From JANYGM01 sp043764015 (lineage in GTDB: Bacteria > Bacteroidota > Bacteroidia > Cytophagales > Thermonemataceae), in assembly GCA_043764015.1 (NCBI GenBank), contig JAYUKY010000105.1, positions 1-64,000 on the forward strand: 64,000 nt of DNA. The letters run 5' to 3'. Below the pieces are notes generated by a model. That model was not told the DNA's origin and did not search any database. It saw only the letters and a program-made list of their open reading frames with translations. Numbering within the stretch: position 1 is the stretch's first letter; each line of letters opens with the position of its first letter. Made by a program: the position numbers and the translations under genes. This document shows, in pieces, positions 34,047-42,642 of the stretch.

Positions 34047-34083
34047 AAAAAAACACGTTCAAGGTTTTAAACGTGTTTTTTTT
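34047..34083. terminator. Bidirectional terminator
   Basis: AAAAAACACGTT pairs with AACGTGTTTTTT around a 10-nt loop, with A and T runs on the two sides. It separates the convergent mrdA and gpmI genes. Confidence 0.85.
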
Positions 34084-34092
34084 GTTGTTATT

Positions 34093-35649
34093 TTAGATTT
34101 TTATCAAAGATTTTTCAGTCATTTCTGTTGGTTTTTGAAGTCCCATTATTTCCAAAATAGTTGGCGCAATATTACTTAGTTTACCATTATTTAGCTGAAT
34201 ATCATTATTTATGTTTTCTACAAAATCACCTACCAAAATACAAGGTACAAGGTTAGTAGTGTGAGCAGTATTTGGCGTTCCATCTTCATTTATCATAAAA
34301 TCAGAATTTCCGTGGTCGGCAATAATAAGGGCATAATAACCATTTTTAAGCGCATTTTCTACTACTTTTTGGGCGCAAGTATCCACCGTTTCACAGGCAC
34401 TTACGGCGGCAGAAAACACGCCTGTATGTCCGACCATATCTGCATTAGCAAAGTTTAGACAAACAAAATCAGCTTCTTTTTTGTCTAATTCTACACAAAT
34501 TTTTGTAGCTATGTCGTTGGCACTCATTTCTGGAGCGAGGTCGTAAGTAGCCACTTTTTGAGAGGGACACAAAATGTGTGTTTCACCTTCAAAAGGCTTT
34601 TCTTGTCCACCAGAGAAGAAAAACGTCACATGAGGATATTTCTCTGTTTCCGCTATTCTGATTTGCTTTTTATGATTTTTTGAGATAATTTCGCCCAAAG
34701 TATTGACAAGATTATCTTTGTCAAAAAGCACTTTCACTTCTTTAAAATTATCATCATAATTGGTCATTGTAAGATAGTGAAGGCGTTTTTTTTGCATTTG
34801 AAAATCAGGAAAATCCTCTTGCGTGAGCACCTGCGTAATTTCTCTTCCCCTATCTGTCCTAAAATTAAAACAAATCACCACATCATCATCTTGGATAATG
34901 GCAAGCGGTTCATTTTTGTCGTTTGTACAAACAATAGGCTTAATAAATTCATCTGTAATATCTTCATTATAAGATGTTTGAATAGCTTTTTTAAAATCCT
35001 GTGTTTTTGTGCCTTCTGCTTGCGTAAGTAGCGCATACGCAAGGCGCACACGCTGCCAACGCTTGTCCCTGTCCATTGCATAATAACGCCCAATGATAGA
35101 AGCTATTTTTACATTATCTGCTTTTTTGTTTATCAAATCTTGTAAATCAGAAAGATATGTAAGCCCACTTTTGGGGTCTGTATCTCTTCCATCAGTAAAA
35201 GCGTGAACAAAAACATTATCAATTTCACCATTTTTGGTGATTTCACAAAGTGCTTTTAGGTGCAAAATATGAGAATGAACACCACCATCAGACACCAAAC
35301 CAATCAAATGAACATTTTTCTTATTTTCTTTGGCATAATTAAGTGCATCTTTAAGTATTTGATTTTGAGCAAGTTCACCATTTTTTATGTCTTCACAGGC
35401 AAGGTTGATGCGTACCAAATCTTGATAAACCACACGTCCAGCACCAATGTTCATATGTCCTACTTCAGAGTTGCCCATTTGTCCCGCAGGTAAGCCCACA
35501 GCAAGCCCAGAGGCTTCCAGATGTGAATGAGGATATTTTTTGTAAAGGCTGTCAATAAATGGCGTTTTAGCATGAAAAACAGCAGAAACCTCAGGATTTA
35601 CGGCTATTCCCCAGCCATCAAGAATGATTAAGATTAGTTTTTTGTTCAT
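34093..35649 (-). CDS. gpmI: 2,3-bisphosphoglycerate-independent phosphoglycerate mutase
   Basis: The 518-residue enzyme interconverts 3- and 2-phosphoglycerate in glycolysis. It begins LILIILDGWGIA, carries the phospho-Ser motif MGNSEVGHMNIGAGR (about 60-74), and shows the metal ligands DGGVHSH, HAFTDGRDTDP and IADHGNSD. Two Mn-dependent domains are expected. Length and order fit the family. It is monocistronic and transcribed from a promoter back-to-back with that of the DUF420 gene. Confidence 0.97.
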   Translation of the reverse strand: MNKKLILIILDGWGIAVNPEVSAVFHAKTPFIDSLYKKYPHSHLEASGLAVGLPAGQMGNSEVGHMNIGAGRVVYQDLVRINLACEDIKNGELAQNQILKDALNYAKENKKNVHLIGLVSDGGVHSHILHLKALCEITKNGEIDNVFVHAFTDGRDTDPKSGLTYLSDLQDLINKKADNVKIASIIGRYYAMDRDKRWQRVRLAYALLTQAEGTKTQDFKKAIQTSYNEDITDEFIKPIVCTNDKNEPLAIIQDDDVVICFNFRTDRGREITQVLTQEDFPDFQMQKKRLHYLTMTNYDDNFKEVKVLFDKDNLVNTLGEIISKNHKKQIRIAETEKYPHVTFFFSGGQEKPFEGETHILCPSQKVATYDLAPEMSANDIATKICVELDKKEADFVCLNFANADMVGHTGVFSAAVSACETVDTCAQKVVENALKNGYYALIIADHGNSDFMINEDGTPNTAHTTNLVPCILVGDFVENINNDIQLNNGKLSNIAPTILEIMGLQKPTEMTEKSLIKI

Positions 35650-35691
35650 TTTGTTTATTAACTTATTGTTGAAATGGTGTTAATTTCACCT

Positions 35692-35741
35692 CAAAAATAA
35701 CATAATTTTAGCAATTTTGCAACAAAAAACCGTTATATTTG
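35692..35741. promoter_or_regulatory. Overlapping divergent promoters
   Basis: For gpmI, CAAAAATA (35692-35699) is a - strand -7 box with CAA (35720-35722) 20 bp away as -33. For the DUF420 gene, TATATTTG (35734-35741) is a + strand -7 box. TTTTG at 35715-35719 is a possible but closely spaced -33. The two -33 elements abut in TTGCAA. Confidence 0.55.
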
Positions 35742-35779
35742 CTTATTATTTACGACAAACAAACAAAATCACACCAAAA

Positions 35780-36322
35780 ATGACAACCATAAAACTCCCT
35801 GAAAATCAGTCTTTTAAAATCATTAACATTCTTTCTTTTGCCATTCCATTGGCAGTAGGTGTACTTTTGGGTATTCCGAGTGGTTACAAATTGCCACTTG
35901 GCGAATGGACGAAAATTTTGCCGACAGTAAGCGCAAGCATCAATTCTCTCACCTCTATTTTACTTATTATGGCTTTTATTGCTATAAAAAATAAAAACAT
36001 TACATTGCACAAAAGGCTAATGACTACTTGTTTTGGTTTGGGAGCATTGTTTTTGGTAAGTTATATTTTGTATCACGTATCAAATCAATCTACAAAGTAT
36101 GGTGGAGAAGGTTTTTTGAGAGGAATTTATTTTTTCTTTCTGATTTCTCATATTTTATTGTCTATTGTAGTGGTGCGTTTTGTGTTGATGTCTATGTATT
36201 TTGCCTACATTGGCGACTTTGAAAACCATAAGAAAAACACACGTTTTGCCTTTCCAATATGGCTTTATGTATCAATCACAGGAGTTATTGTGTACTTTAT
36301 GATAAAACCTTTTTATGTTTAG
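35780..36322 (+). CDS. DUF420 membrane protein (CtaM-like)
   Basis: I start at the ATG at 35780; the TTG at 35717 lies inside the promoter. The 180-residue product has four to five membrane helices. It shows the DUF420 pattern: NITLHKRLMTT, SYILYHVSNQ, YGGEGF, FLISHILLSIVVV and GDFENHKKNTRFAFPIWLYVSITGV. The conserved His residues could bind heme or copper. Related proteins (CtaM) are needed to assemble heme-copper terminal oxidases. No oxidase genes are adjacent. The lipid kinase gene begins 7 bp downstream, so the two are co-transcribed. Confidence 0.88.
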   Translation: MTTIKLPENQSFKIINILSFAIPLAVGVLLGIPSGYKLPLGEWTKILPTVSASINSLTSILLIMAFIAIKNKNITLHKRLMTTCFGLGALFLVSYILYHVSNQSTKYGGEGFLRGIYFFFLISHILLSIVVVRFVLMSMYFAYIGDFENHKKNTRFAFPIWLYVSITGVIVYFMIKPFYV

Positions 36323-36328
36323 TGATGA

Positions 36329-37354
36329 ATGGATAATTTTAAAGATGTAGGGTGCGACCCTTGTGGTCGCCCTAACTTGCGAAAGCAACACGACAAACAG
36401 AATAGTGGAAATTTTACAAAAGTAGCTTTTATTATCAATCCTATTTCTGGTGGAATAGCAAAAAATAATTTTAATGACTTGATTAAGAAGGTTTTAGATA
36501 AAAATTTTGTTATTGAAATTTTCCTTACAGAGCGTGCTAATCACGCCACAGAAATAGCACAAAATTTACTAAAAACTAATATTTCTTACATCATTGCTGT
36601 TGGTGGAGATGGTACAATCAACGAAGTAGCAAAAGTGCTGACCAATACAGAAAAAATAATGGGAATAGTGCCTTATGGCTCTGGAAATGGGCTTGCAAGG
36701 CATCTGAAAATTCCTTTGGAAATAGAAAAAGCATTATCTTTTATCAATAAAAAAATTATTGAAATAAATGATTTGGAGAATAGTTTAACGGATAATTTAC
36801 AAGAAAATTCAACAGAAATCACCATTATTGATACCTGCACATTAAATGGAAATTCATTTTTTTGTACTGCAGGAATAGGCTTTGATGCCCACGTAAGCGC
36901 ACATTTTGCCAAAGCTAAGGCACGAGGATTTTGGAATTATATCAAAAGTACCTTTCATATTTTTAAAGATTTTGTACCAGAAACCTATCATTTAGAAATG
37001 CAAACAGCTGATAATCAAGAAATAAAATTATCAAAAGTAGCATTTTCTTTGACTTTTGCTAATGCTGCCCAATTTGGAAATAATGCCTTTATTGCGCCCC
37101 AAGCCAATATTTCTGATGGTCTGCTGAATGTTTGCTTAGTAAAACCGTTTCCTAAATGGTTGATGCCTGTTTTTGGTACTAGACTTTTTTTGAAAACTAT
37201 AAACAAATCAAAATTCTACGAAAATTATCTTGTCAAAAAAATCACTATTACACGCCAAAAAGCAGATTTTTGCCATCTTGATGGAGAAAACTATACTTTT
37301 GATGAGAAAATTATTGTAGTAATAAATCCACAAAGTTTGAGAATTTTAGCATAA
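36329..37354 (+). CDS. Diacylglycerol kinase-family lipid kinase with a repeat-derived N-terminus
   Basis: The 341-residue product has the DAGK catalytic fold: FIINPISGG, AVGGDGTINEVAKVL (ATP), PYGSGNGLARHL, and DGENYTFDEK at the end. It probably phosphorylates a lipid or long-chain base at the inner membrane. The family normally starts near residue 31 (KVAFIINPISGG). The extra 27-30 residues (MDNFKDVGCDPCGRPNLRKQ and so on) are encoded by a half copy of the MITE-like element, and no other start codon lies between. So the present start codon and N-terminus depend on that inserted DNA. It follows the DUF420 gene by 6 bp. Confidence 0.9.
   Translation: MDNFKDVGCDPCGRPNLRKQHDKQNSGNFTKVAFIINPISGGIAKNNFNDLIKKVLDKNFVIEIFLTERANHATEIAQNLLKTNISYIIAVGGDGTINEVAKVLTNTEKIMGIVPYGSGNGLARHLKIPLEIEKALSFINKKIIEINDLENSLTDNLQENSTEITIIDTCTLNGNSFFCTAGIGFDAHVSAHFAKAKARGFWNYIKSTFHIFKDFVPETYHLEMQTADNQEIKLSKVAFSLTFANAAQFGNNAFIAPQANISDGLLNVCLVKPFPKWLMPVFGTRLFLKTINKSKFYENYLVKKITITRQKADFCHLDGENYTFDEKIIVVINPQSLRILA
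36347..36397. repeat. Half copy C of the MITE-like element, translated
   Basis: GTAGGGTGCGACCCTTGTGG, then TCGCCCTAACTTGCGAAAGC and AACACGACAAA, match the left half of the element at 49290-49413. It lies wholly within the lipid kinase coding region. Confidence 0.85.
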
Positions 37355-37360
37355 TTTTAG

Positions 37361-38128
37361 TTACTTAATTTCAATACTTACCTCCAAATCCATATTTATT
37401 TTTTCGTCATTAAGTACCAAAATCCCTGTTTCTGTATTTTCAAAGGGCATTTTTCGTAATTCTGCCACAAAAAAATTCTTAATTTCTTGTAGATATTTTA
37501 AGTCGTTTTCTGTTAAATTTTTCCTATAAATAAAATTTTTAAATGCAGGAAAATTTTTAACTAAATCATCTTTTGTATAAATTTCTGTTCTTTGCCATAA
37601 AGCAAGCGTTTGACCAAGATAAAAAGCAATAGTTTTCCAAATATTTACATCATCTGAATATTTTGCTTCAAAAGATTTAATCTGTTGAAAATCAATAACT
37701 TCCAAAGAGTTTATTTTATGAAAAAACGGGTGAATTCCGTTCAAAGTAGGTCTGATTTGGCTTCTATAATTGGTACGAGTACAAAAAGTCAAAATAGTAC
37801 GAATACAACGGTAAGTATTTAGCAAAATATGCCTTTTAAGCCTGTTTTGAATAGGAATATTGTGTTTTTGCTGATGCAACTGATAAGTATCAAGCAAAGA
37901 ATTATGTACCCCATCAATGGTTGCTTTTGAAGGAATTGTATTAACAACTTGCTGATTTTCAATAGTAATCAAGTTGATATTCCAATCTAAGGCTAATGTT
38001 TGTTTGTAGGCTTGTATCCAATTATGAGCAGTTTGTTTGTCTGGAATATTGCTACATTCCAGCAAAACATCTTTATCTTGGCTATTTTGTGAACCAAAAA
38101 AGTAAAAAGGAGTGTCAAGAGGCAACAT
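37361..38128 (-). CDS. Hypothetical protein with a nucleotidyltransferase-like motif
   Basis: The 255-residue product starts with LDTPFYFFGSQNSQDKDVLLE. This resembles the GSxxS...DxD/DxE pattern of Pol-beta-type nucleotidyltransferases (about residues 10-22). The rest is mostly helical, with no other clear motif, signal peptide or membrane helix. It is convergent with the lipid kinase gene, 6 bp apart. I do not recognise the family, and the nucleotidyltransferase link is a weak pattern match. Confidence 0.6.
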   Translation of the reverse strand: MLPLDTPFYFFGSQNSQDKDVLLECSNIPDKQTAHNWIQAYKQTLALDWNINLITIENQQVVNTIPSKATIDGVHNSLLDTYQLHQQKHNIPIQNRLKRHILLNTYRCIRTILTFCTRTNYRSQIRPTLNGIHPFFHKINSLEVIDFQQIKSFEAKYSDDVNIWKTIAFYLGQTLALWQRTEIYTKDDLVKNFPAFKNFIYRKNLTENDLKYLQEIKNFFVAELRKMPFENTETGILVLNDEKINMDLEVSIEIK

Positions 38129-38287
38129 TTTATTTGTAAATTTTGAATTTAAAGTTTTGAATGATTACAAAAATAGCTAAAAAATTTTGAAATATGCTAA
38201 AAAATTTCTTATTTGGGCAAAATTAAGATTTATAATTCGTCAAAAAGCACATTAAAAGTCATAATATCACACTTTACACCTTAAAAA

Positions 38288-38746
38288 TTGGAATTTTTCA
38301 GAAATATCATTGCGTGGCTTTTAGAGCCTTTTCGCCTCACAAACCGCACCAATTTGAAGGCTAGTCTGGCGTGTTTGTTGTTTGCTGTTATTTTTTGGTT
38401 TTTTAATGAATTAGGGCATCAGCATAGCGCAACACTACTTTATGCTGTTGATTTTGAACATCAACTACATACACACACAAACACGCATTTTCTTGATAAT
38501 CATAAAAATATTGAAGTAACTGTTTCTGGCACTGGTTGGCGCATTTTACACGAACAATTACATACACAATATATGTGGAAAGAAACTATTATTTATCCCC
38601 TTAGTCAGCAAAATATGCTACAAAACAATAATATTTCAAACAAAAAATATGCTCTTTCTAACGCTTTCAGACCATTTTTAGCAGAGGAATTTACTGATAA
38701 ATTAAAAATTATGCAAATAAAATTAGATACTTTTTATTTGGATTAA
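38288..38746 (+). CDS. Short YbbR-like membrane protein
   Basis: The start is a TTG at 38288. The 152-residue product has one membrane helix (about 24-42, CLLFAVIFWFF) followed by NELGHQHSATLLYAVDFE and then VTVSGTGWRILH. This sequence layout matches one YbbR-like repeat of the kind found in CdaR-type proteins. Family members in this group usually carry more repeats and are about twice as long, so it may be shortened. Most of the chain is periplasmic. The fabG gene starts 21 bp downstream, so they are probably co-transcribed. Confidence 0.65.
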   Translation: MEFFRNIIAWLLEPFRLTNRTNLKASLACLLFAVIFWFFNELGHQHSATLLYAVDFEHQLHTHTNTHFLDNHKNIEVTVSGTGWRILHEQLHTQYMWKETIIYPLSQQNMLQNNNISNKKYALSNAFRPFLAEEFTDKLKIMQIKLDTFYLD

Positions 38747-38767
38747 CAGAATTTATAAAACAACAAA

Positions 38768-39514
38768 ATGAAGTTAAAAAATAAAATTGCTATTGTAACA
38801 GGTGGCGCACAAGGGCTTGGCGAGGCTATTGTGGTACGTCTTGCTCACGAGGGCGCACACGTAATTATTTGGGATTTACAAACTGAAAAAGCGCAAAATC
38901 TTGCGCAAAATCTCAATAATAAAGGATTTTCTGTTGAGGTAATGGGAAATATTGATATTATTTCTCTTGATTCTGTAGAAAATGCCGCAAAAACCATCAT
39001 CAAAAAACACAAAACAATAGATATCTTGGTGAATAATGCAGGTATTATTCGTGATGCGTCTATGAAAAAAATGACCTTAGAACAATGGCAAAGCGTTATT
39101 GATGTTAATTTGAATGCGGTTTTTTGTTGTACAAAAGCCGTTTTGCCTGCAATGGTGGCACAAAATAGTGGCAAAATAGTTAATATTTCGTCTGTGGTGG
39201 GTATTTATGGCAATTTTGGGCAAAGTAATTATGTTGCTAGCAAATCCGCTATTATTGGGCTTACCAAAACTTGGGCAAGAGAATTAGGCAAAAACGGCAT
39301 AAATGTCAATGCTATTGCGCCTGGTGCTATAGAAACGCCTATTTTGGCAACCGTACCCACTGAAATAAAAGTGCAATTTGTAGCTAAAATAGCTGTAGGA
39401 CGCATTGGGCAACCAGAAGATATTGCTAATACTTGCTTTTTTTTGGTGTCAGAAGAAGCTAGTTTTATCACAGGACAAACAATTACAGTAGATGGTGGAG
39501 CTTATTTGGGCTAA
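38768..39514 (+). CDS. fabG: 3-oxoacyl-ACP reductase
   Basis: The 248-residue SDR enzyme reduces 3-oxoacyl-ACP in fatty-acid elongation using NADPH. Motifs are TGGAQGLGEAIV, NNAGIIRDASMKKM, SSVVGIYGNFGQSNYVASK (catalytic Ser, Tyr, Lys) and GQTITVDGGAYLG at the end. The NNAGI-RDxxxxxM block is typical of true FabG. It lies just after the YbbR-like gene and ahead of the tRNA-tuf operon. Other fab genes are not adjacent, and other SDR substrates cannot be ruled out. Confidence 0.9.
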   Translation: MKLKNKIAIVTGGAQGLGEAIVVRLAHEGAHVIIWDLQTEKAQNLAQNLNNKGFSVEVMGNIDIISLDSVENAAKTIIKKHKTIDILVNNAGIIRDASMKKMTLEQWQSVIDVNLNAVFCCTKAVLPAMVAQNSGKIVNISSVVGIYGNFGQSNYVASKSAIIGLTKTWARELGKNGINVNAIAPGAIETPILATVPTEIKVQFVAKIAVGRIGQPEDIANTCFFLVSEEASFITGQTITVDGGAYLG

Positions 39515-39635
39515 ATTATTCATTAATATTTTAGAAGAAATAAGATTTTTCTGAAAATAATTTGTTTGATAATCAACATTTTAAATATTTTCAGGGAAAT
39601 AAATCAGAAAAATTTAAAAAAAAACAGTAAAAATA

Positions 39636-39667
39636 TTTTGCAGGTGATAAATATTTTCTTACCTTTG
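39636..39667 (+). promoter_or_regulatory. Promoter of the tRNA-tuf operon
   Basis: TTTTG (39636-39640) and TACCTTTG (39660-39667) are 19 bp apart, matching the Bacteroidota -33/-7 consensus. The first tRNA begins 89 bp downstream. Confidence 0.8.
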
Positions 39668-39755
39668 CAACTGAAATCAAATAGTAATTATAAAAAGGTC
39701 ACAGAAAATGGTTTATTTAGTTCATTTAGAATAAATAAATCACAGACTGAAATAA

Positions 39756-39838
39756 GGGGATGTACCAGAGCGGCCAAATGGGACAGACTGTAAATCTGTT
39801 TGCGCAAGCATACGGTGGTTCGAATCCACCCGTCCCCA
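39756..39838 (+). tRNA. tRNA-Tyr (GTA)
   Basis: The acceptor stem GGGGATG pairs with CGTCCCC. The anticodon loop reads CTGTAAA with GTA, and the long variable arm expected of tRNA-Tyr is present. The T arm GGTGGTTCGAATCCACC is intact. CCA is not fully encoded. Confidence 0.97.
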
Positions 39839-39965
39839 CAAAAATCTTTAAAGCACCAACTTTTCAGATTTAAAACTGGTGAGGTTAGTTTTTATGTTTT
39901 TAGTTTGAAATAACCTATATGTTAAAGTTTAAAAATAAGAACTAAAGTCAAAATCAGTTCAATAA

Positions 39966-40038
39966 GCGAAAGTAGCTCAGTTGGTAGAGCGACAGCCTTC
40001 CAAGCTGTAGGTCGCGGGTTCGAGCCTCGTCTTTCGCT
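39966..40038 (+). tRNA. tRNA-Gly (TCC)
   Basis: Acceptor GCGAAAG pairs with CTTTCGC. The anticodon loop is CTTCCAA (anticodon TCC), and the T arm contains GGTTCGAGCC. It is 127 nt after tRNA-Tyr in the same operon. Confidence 0.96.
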
Positions 40039-40076
40039 CTTTTTAGTGAGGTTTACGGCATTGCATTGCTACATCA

Positions 40077-40148
40077 GCCGACGTAGCTCAGGGGTAGAGT
40101 ACTTCCATGGTAAGGAAGGGGTCGTGGGTTCAATTCCCACTGTTGGCT
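40077..40148 (+). tRNA. tRNA-Thr (GGT)
   Basis: Acceptor GCCGACG pairs with TGTTGGC (two G-T pairs). The anticodon loop ATGGTAA gives GGT, and the T arm contains GGTTCAATTCC. It lies 75 nt before the tuf start codon. Confidence 0.96.
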
Positions 40149-40223
40149 CTAATCTGTGGATTTTTGCTAAAATAATCAGAATAATTGTTACAAACATTTT
40201 AAACGAGATTTCTCAAAACAAAT

Positions 40224-41420
40224 ATGGCAAAAGAAAATTTTGACCGCTCAAAACCACACGTAAACATTGGTACTATTGGTCACGTGGATCATGGTAAAAC
40301 AACTTTGACTGCAGCTATTACTTCTGTGTTATCTACACAGGGTTCTACTAAAAAGACTGACTTTTCTGCCATTGATAATGCACCAGAAGAGAAATTGCGT
40401 GGTATTACTATCAATACTGCACACGTTGAATACGAAACAAAAAACCGTCACTACGCACACGTAGATTGCCCAGGTCACGCAGATTACGTGAAAAACATGG
40501 TAACAGGTGCTGCTCAAATGGACGGAGCTATTATAGTGGTTGCTGCGACTGATGGCCCTATGCCACAAACTCGCGAACACATCTTGCTTGCTCGTCAGGT
40601 AGGTGTTCCTCAACTTGTTGTTTTTATGAATAAAGTTGATATGGTTGAAGATGAAGAACTTTTGGAATTAGTTGAAATGGAAATCCGTGAGCTACTTTCT
40701 TTCTATAAATTTGATGGTGATAATATTCCCGTTATTCGTGGTTCTGCTCTTGGTGGCTTGAACGGTGAGCCTCAGTGGGTTGAAACTATCAACAAATTGA
40801 TGGAAGCAGTAGATAGCTACATTCCAATTCCTCCACGTATCACAGACAAAGATTTCTTGATGCCAGTTGAAGATGTGTTCTCAATTACAGGTCGTGGTAC
40901 AGTTGCTACAGGTCGTATTGAAAGCGGTATCATTAACTCTGGTGAGCCAGTTGAAATCCTTGGTATGGGTGCAGAAGGTCTTAAATCAGTTGTTACAGGT
41001 GTTGAGATGTTCCGTAAAATCCTAGACAGAGGTGAAGCAGGTGATAACGTAGGTCTTTTATTGCGTGGTATTGACAAAGAACAAATCCGTAGAGGAATGG
41101 TTATTTGTAAGCCAGGTTCTGTAAAACCTCACTCCCACTTTAAAGCTGAAGTTTACGTTTTGTCAAAAGAAGAAGGCGGTCGTCATACACCATTCTTTAA
41201 TAAATACCGTCCACAGTTTTACTTGCGTACAACAGACGTAACAGGTGAAATTATGTTGCCAGAAGGAACTGACATGGTTATGCCAGGCGACAACTTGACA
41301 ATTGATGTAACATTGCTTAACAAAGTAGCCATGGACGTAGGTTTGCGTTTTGCTATCCGTGAAGGTGGTCGTACAGTTGGTGCAGGTCAAATCACAGAAA
41401 TTTTGCCAGAAAAGGTATAG
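40224..41420 (+). CDS. tuf: Elongation factor Tu
   Basis: The 398-residue GTPase brings aminoacyl-tRNA to the ribosome. G motifs are GHVDHGKTT (P-loop), DCPGHADY, NKVD and SALGG. Switch I contains RGITINTAHVEYET. Domains II (about 210-300) and III follow, ending with RFAIREGGRTVGAGQI. The gene sits behind tRNA-Tyr, tRNA-Gly and tRNA-Thr, an arrangement known from E. coli tufB and many other bacteria. Codon use is more biased than in its neighbours, as expected for a highly expressed gene. Unlike many genomes, secE-nusG-ribosomal genes do not follow. Confidence 0.99.
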   Translation: MAKENFDRSKPHVNIGTIGHVDHGKTTLTAAITSVLSTQGSTKKTDFSAIDNAPEEKLRGITINTAHVEYETKNRHYAHVDCPGHADYVKNMVTGAAQMDGAIIVVAATDGPMPQTREHILLARQVGVPQLVVFMNKVDMVEDEELLELVEMEIRELLSFYKFDGDNIPVIRGSALGGLNGEPQWVETINKLMEAVDSYIPIPPRITDKDFLMPVEDVFSITGRGTVATGRIESGIINSGEPVEILGMGAEGLKSVVTGVEMFRKILDRGEAGDNVGLLLRGIDKEQIRRGMVICKPGSVKPHSHFKAEVYVLSKEEGGRHTPFFNKYRPQFYLRTTDVTGEIMLPEGTDMVMPGDNLTIDVTLLNKVAMDVGLRFAIREGGRTVGAGQITEILPEKV

Positions 41421-41441
41421 TTTTTCTTGGTTAAGATAAAT

Positions 41442-41478
41442 AAAAAAGCACATCTCCTTACAGAGGTGTGCTTTTCTG
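41442..41478 (+). terminator. Terminator of the tRNA-tuf operon
   Basis: AAAAGCACATCTC pairs with GAGGTGTGCTTTT (one G-T pair) around a 6-nt loop, followed by a short T-rich stretch. Confidence 0.8.
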
Positions 41479-41487
41479 TTTGTCGTT

Positions 41488-41545
41488 CCCCACGTTCCAC
41501 GTGGGGTTATGATTGTTAAACCCTTTCAGGGTTTTTAATACAAAA
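41488..41545. repeat. Core-plus-variable-hairpin element, copy 2
   Basis: Hairpin CCCCACGT-TCC-ACGTGGGG (41488-41506) adjoins a core (TTATGATTGTTAAACCC, TTTCAGGG, TTTTTAATACAAAA). This is the reverse complement of the layout at 31885-31945. Confidence 0.75.
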
Positions 41546-41552
41546 TTTCTTG

Positions 41553-41580
41553 TGAAGTCAGGTGTTTCCACCTGACTTCA
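41553..41580. repeat. 12-bp-arm hairpin
   Basis: TGAAGTCAGGTG pairs perfectly with CACCTGACTTCA across a TTTC loop. No T-run follows. It is the third of four hairpins between tuf and the DMT transporter gene. Confidence 0.7.
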
Positions 41581-41590
41581 AGAAATAAGT

Positions 41591-41628
41591 AATACTTCAC
41601 GAATAGTCGCAGACTTTCGTGAAGTATT
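41591..41628. repeat. Long hairpin upstream of the DMT transporter gene
   Basis: A perfect 13-bp outer stem (AATACTTCACGAA with TTCGTGAAGTATT) continues inward as AGTC-GCA-GACT after one bulged base. It ends 32 bp before the transporter's ATG, so it could affect its expression. Confidence 0.75.
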
Positions 41629-41660
41629 CCATTTTTATATTTCCAAAAATCTCTTTCAAA

Positions 41661-42587
41661 ATGATATATTTTATTATTGGTGTTTGTCTTTCAGTTAGTT
41701 TATTTGTTATTTTTCGTGGCTTTAATCAATTTAAAGTCAATATGTTACAAGCTATTGTCAGTAATTATTTTGTCTGTATCCTTACGGGTTTTATTTTTAT
41801 TGGTGATTTTGGAGTAGTAAATAAAATCTCTTTTGATAAAACTTGGGTACAAATAGCTATGGGAATGGGATTTGTATTTATTTCTACTTTCTATTTGATG
41901 GGTTATACTGCTCAAAAAGTAAGTGTTACAGCATCTTCTTTGTCCTCAAAAATTTCTCTCATCATTCCTGTACTTTTTAGCTTGCTTTATCTCAATACTA
42001 CGCAAGATTTTGGCGTGTTTAGGTATGTGGGTTTGATATTGGTTTTTGGTGCTATTGTACTAACTTCTATTAAGAAAAAAGTTATAGAAAATGATAATCA
42101 AAATAACCAACAACAAGTAAATGTTTCTATTAGTCCTAAACAGGCTTTTTTGCTTTCTTTTTTGGTATTTATTTTGAGTGGTTTTATTGATTTGATGATG
42201 AACCTCGTAAACACCAAATTTATTACGGATAATACTGAAAAAGCACTTTTTACAATAGTTATTTTTTCTGTGGCGGCAGTCATTGGTATTGTTATTCTTC
42301 TTATCAAAAAAGAAAAATTTGAACTGAAAAGCTTGCTTGGTGGCGTTGTTTTGGGCGTTCCTAACTTTTTTTCTATTTATTTTATGTTTCGTGCTTTGGA
42401 TAATTTTGGCGGGAATGGCGCAATTTTCTTTCCTTTGTTTAATATAAGCGTGATAATTGTTTCATCTGTAGCATCTGTGCTGGTTTTCAGAGAAAAACTA
42501 AATAAATTCAATATTATTGGACTTTTGATGGCGGTTTTAGCCATTGTTTTTATCTCTTTTGATGAATTAAAAGCATTTTTTGGATAA
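41661..42587 (+). CDS. DMT-superfamily (EamA-like) transporter
   Basis: I start at the ATG at 41661; the GTG at 41619 falls inside a hairpin arm. The 308-residue product has ten hydrophobic helices in two similar halves, the EamA/DMT layout. A polar loop (about 145-165, rich in Asn and Gln) separates the halves. GMGFVFISTFYLMGYTAQKV and the later FLSFLVFILSG-type segments are typical. Such proteins export amino acids or other metabolites at the inner membrane; the substrate is unknown. The next gene begins 55 bp downstream. Confidence 0.85.
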   Translation: MIYFIIGVCLSVSLFVIFRGFNQFKVNMLQAIVSNYFVCILTGFIFIGDFGVVNKISFDKTWVQIAMGMGFVFISTFYLMGYTAQKVSVTASSLSSKISLIIPVLFSLLYLNTTQDFGVFRYVGLILVFGAIVLTSIKKKVIENDNQNNQQQVNVSISPKQAFLLSFLVFILSGFIDLMMNLVNTKFITDNTEKALFTIVIFSVAAVIGIVILLIKKEKFELKSLLGGVVLGVPNFFSIYFMFRALDNFGGNGAIFFPLFNISVIIVSSVASVLVFREKLNKFNIIGLLMAVLAIVFISFDELKAFFG

Positions 42588-42642
42588 AATCCTGTTTTAC
42601 TTTCGTATATTTATAAGAAATATCTACAAAATACTTACAATT

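Noticed and set aside
40046..40243. 65-aa frame across tRNA-Thr into tuf
   Set aside because: It covers a clear tRNA gene and overlaps the tuf start, so it is not a protein gene.
41619..41660. GTG start for the DMT transporter
   Set aside because: The GTG is inside the 13-bp hairpin arm; the ATG at 41661 starts directly at the first membrane helix.
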